Positions 14,356 to 15,643 of a stretch of DNA of 15,643 bases are shown piece after piece; the stretch's first letter is position 1; each line of letters starts with the position of its first letter. This DNA comes from Prevotellaceae bacterium UBA6974 (GTDB lineage: Bacteria > Bacteroidota > Bacteroidia > Bacteroidales > Bacteroidaceae). Below the pieces are notes generated by a model. The model was not told the DNA's origin. It saw only the letters and a program-made list of their open reading frames with translations, and made no database searches. The position numbers and the translations under genes are program-made. The stretch lies in the NCBI GenBank assembly GCA_002450165.1, contig DJYQ01000009.1:43106-58748 (forward strand). The letters are read 5' to 3'.

Positions 14356-15121
14356 TTATTGCCCCTTCCTCTTAGTTTTCTTTTCAATCATTTTGATTGA
14401 TTCCAGGTATGCCTGCTCTACAGGTGACAAAGTCTTCACTTGAAACTTCCGATATTCAGCTAGGGCTTTGTCCATAGCTTCTTCGTGAGATACGGTAGAT
14501 TACCTCGGCAGCAGTATGCCCATGTGCAGCATAATGAAGCTTGTTTTGTACCATCTTGAAAAACAGCTTCGAGGTATCAGTACGTGGGTCGTAGTCAACA
14601 CTTGTTGCATAGAGATCGAGCACCTGCCGATACATCACTTTTTCAGAAGACCGTATGTCACGGATACGATCTAACAGTTCCTTCCAGTAGCCTCCACCTC
14701 CAAGATTTTTCAGTCGTTCATCGTCCATCGTAAATCCCTTGATAATATACTCGGCCAAACGCTCAGTAGCCCACTGACGGAACCGTGTACCCACAATAGA
14801 TTTTACACGATAACCTACGCTGATGATAATGTCAAGGTTATATAGCGTCACTTCCTGACTTTGTGTTTTTCCTTCCAAAGCACCATGTTGAGTGGAATGT
14901 CGGATTTTCCGACATACCTTCTCCCTATATAGTTCTCCTTCCTTGAAAATATTTGAAATATGCTCAGTAATTGTCGTTCTTCCTTTACTGAACAGCATAG
15001 CAATTTGCTCTTGTGTCAGCCACACGGTATTATTTTCCAGTCTGACATCAAGCTTTATCTTACCATCCTCCGACTGGTAGATGATAATCTCACCATTACT
15101 TTTCTCTATTTCGTCGCTCAT
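14356..15121 (-). pseudogene. rhuM: RhuM family protein gene, broken by internal deletion and frameshift
   Basis: The ATG at 15121 opens a 221-codon frame that follows RhuM (virulence-associated / defence-island family of unknown biochemistry). It has a helix-turn-helix-like N-terminus (NTVWLTQEQIAMLFSKGRTTITEHI), YNLDIIISVGYRVKS (94-108), RQWATERLAEYIIKGF (115-130) and NKLHYAAHGHTAAEVIY (193-209). After Tyr209 the frame runs into 12 unrelated codons and stops at 14456. In another frame, from about 14493 to the stop at 14358-14356, comes the expected RhuM tail (VSHEEAMDKALAEYRKF and on to KKTKRKGQ). Thus the N- and C-terminal parts abut while the middle, about 80-90 residues judged from the usual 330-345-residue length, is missing and the frame is shifted at the junction near 14490-14497. 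A functional product is unlikely. The DNA is AT-richer than the metal cluster next to it. Confidence 0.82.
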
Positions 15122-15183
15122 ATCTCGTCTTACCTATATTTCTATAACGTTTTTATTCCGGCATTATTTCACATCATCCATCT

Positions 15184-15643
15184 TCAGCGGATCAAAGAAC
15201 CGCAGTCCCGTGATTCTAGTTTATCTTCGTTTAAGGTTTTTCCATTAAGCCAAACCATCTCATCTATCCATCCATTTAGCTTGGCCGATTTCCACGCCGA
15301 ATAAGAACCGTTTGCAAAGGCCGTTCTTGAAGTATATTTATGTCCCTCCTCCATCACTCTTGCTTTATCATTCCACCATCCATCAGGTTTCTTCTTTTCA
15401 ACTATCCAAGGCATCTCCTGAAATATAGATTTGTCTTCACAAGCATGATGATATGCTGTTGGACTCTTTTCAGCGAATTCTGTTCTTGAAGTATATTTTT
15501 TTGATTCATCAATAATCTTTTCACGTGTCCAGATAGAAACCGGCCCTAATGGCAATGGCGTTAACCACGGCATCTGTTTAATCCATCCATTTTGTATAGC
15601 CTTTTGAAATGCCGCATTTGCATTGGCTTCAAAATCTTTCTTG
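15184..15643 (-). CDS. Repeat protein with 53-residue Trp-rich units (partial, 5' end outside window)
   Basis: The reading frame is open from the right edge to a TGA at 15186-15184, giving 153 visible residues; the start lies beyond the window. The sequence holds three units with a common pattern: an R-T-x-F-A or F-E-A-N start, an aromatic or AF/AY/AW step, then A-x4-GW or a related helix, ending in MPWL, MPWI or MVWL. The better two share KYTSRT-E/A-FA and, at DNA level, a 17-base identity (15323-15339 and 15482-15498) exactly 159 bp or 53 codons apart. This shows recent in-frame duplication or strong conservation. Helical repeats of this style occur, as I recall, in phage and nuclease-associated proteins, but I cannot name a family. 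The gene lies 62 bp upstream of the broken rhuM on the same strand, in AT-rich DNA. Confidence 0.7.
   Translation of the reverse strand, partial: KKDFEANANAAFQKAIQNGWIKQMPWLTPLPLGPVSIWTREKIIDESKKYTSRTEFAEKSPTAYHHACEDKSIFQEMPWIVEKKKPDGWWNDKARVMEEGHKYTSRTAFANGSYSAWKSAKLNGWIDEMVWLNGKTLNEDKLESRDCGSLIR
15323..15498 (-). repeat. 17-base direct repeat, 159 bp apart, inside the repeat-protein gene
   Basis: GTTCTTGAAGTATATTT occurs at 15323-15339 and 15482-15498. The period of 159 bp equals 53 codons, so unequal crossing-over would add or remove whole protein units without a frameshift. Confidence 0.9.

Overview
The window looks like chromosomal DNA of an anaerobic member of the Bacteroidota, order Bacteroidales. 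The evidence is the promoter style and the gene set. Several start sites are preceded by TAnnTTTG boxes with a TTTG-like box about 19-20 bp upstream, the consensus of the Bacteroidetes housekeeping sigma factor, and Shine-Dalgarno sequences are weak or absent. The gene set combines pyruvate formate-lyase, meso-diaminopimelate dehydrogenase, an RNase R / sigma-54 cluster and an EFR1-type ferrodoxin. A Prevotella-like genus is a guess.

Left part (1-2741, all minus strand): a gene line reading SPFH/band-7 membrane protein, then a fusion of a ThiD-like kinase domain with an AraC DNA-binding domain, then pdxS (PLP synthase, cut by the left window edge). The ThiD-like domain has lost the residues a kinase needs. 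The short gap before pdxS holds two 9-bp direct repeats exactly 21 bp apart, just upstream of a good pdxS promoter. This reads as a regulator that uses a dead B-vitamin kinase as ligand sensor to control vitamin B6 synthesis. It is the most interesting proposal in the window.

Middle part (2809-7404): pflB (minus) and ddh (plus) diverge from a 250-bp AT-rich region with a clear promoter for each and, between them, a CRP/FNR-like palindrome and other inverted repeats. A strong two-way terminator separates ddh from a convergent NAD-dependent epimerase gene. A 7-bp tandem repeat lies between the epimerase and rnr promoters.

Right-middle part (7513-11781, plus strand): rnr, rpoN and a PAP2-like membrane protein gene are tightly packed and probably form one operon. 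The last gene overlaps the EFR1 gene tail to tail.

Metal cluster (11758-14307): a Fur-family regulator and an EFR1-type flavodoxin/ferredoxin protein (minus strand) diverge from a permease of the SO_0444-like Cu/Zn efflux type that carries a Cys/His-rich linker and a C-terminal HMA domain. A TGCAAC-N3-GTTGCA palindrome between them overlaps both promoters and is the likely operator.

Right end (14308-15643): the DNA becomes AT-rich and holds a broken rhuM gene (internal deletion plus frameshift) and the 3' part of a gene for a protein built of 53-residue repeats. This looks like the edge of an acquired, decaying accessory region.
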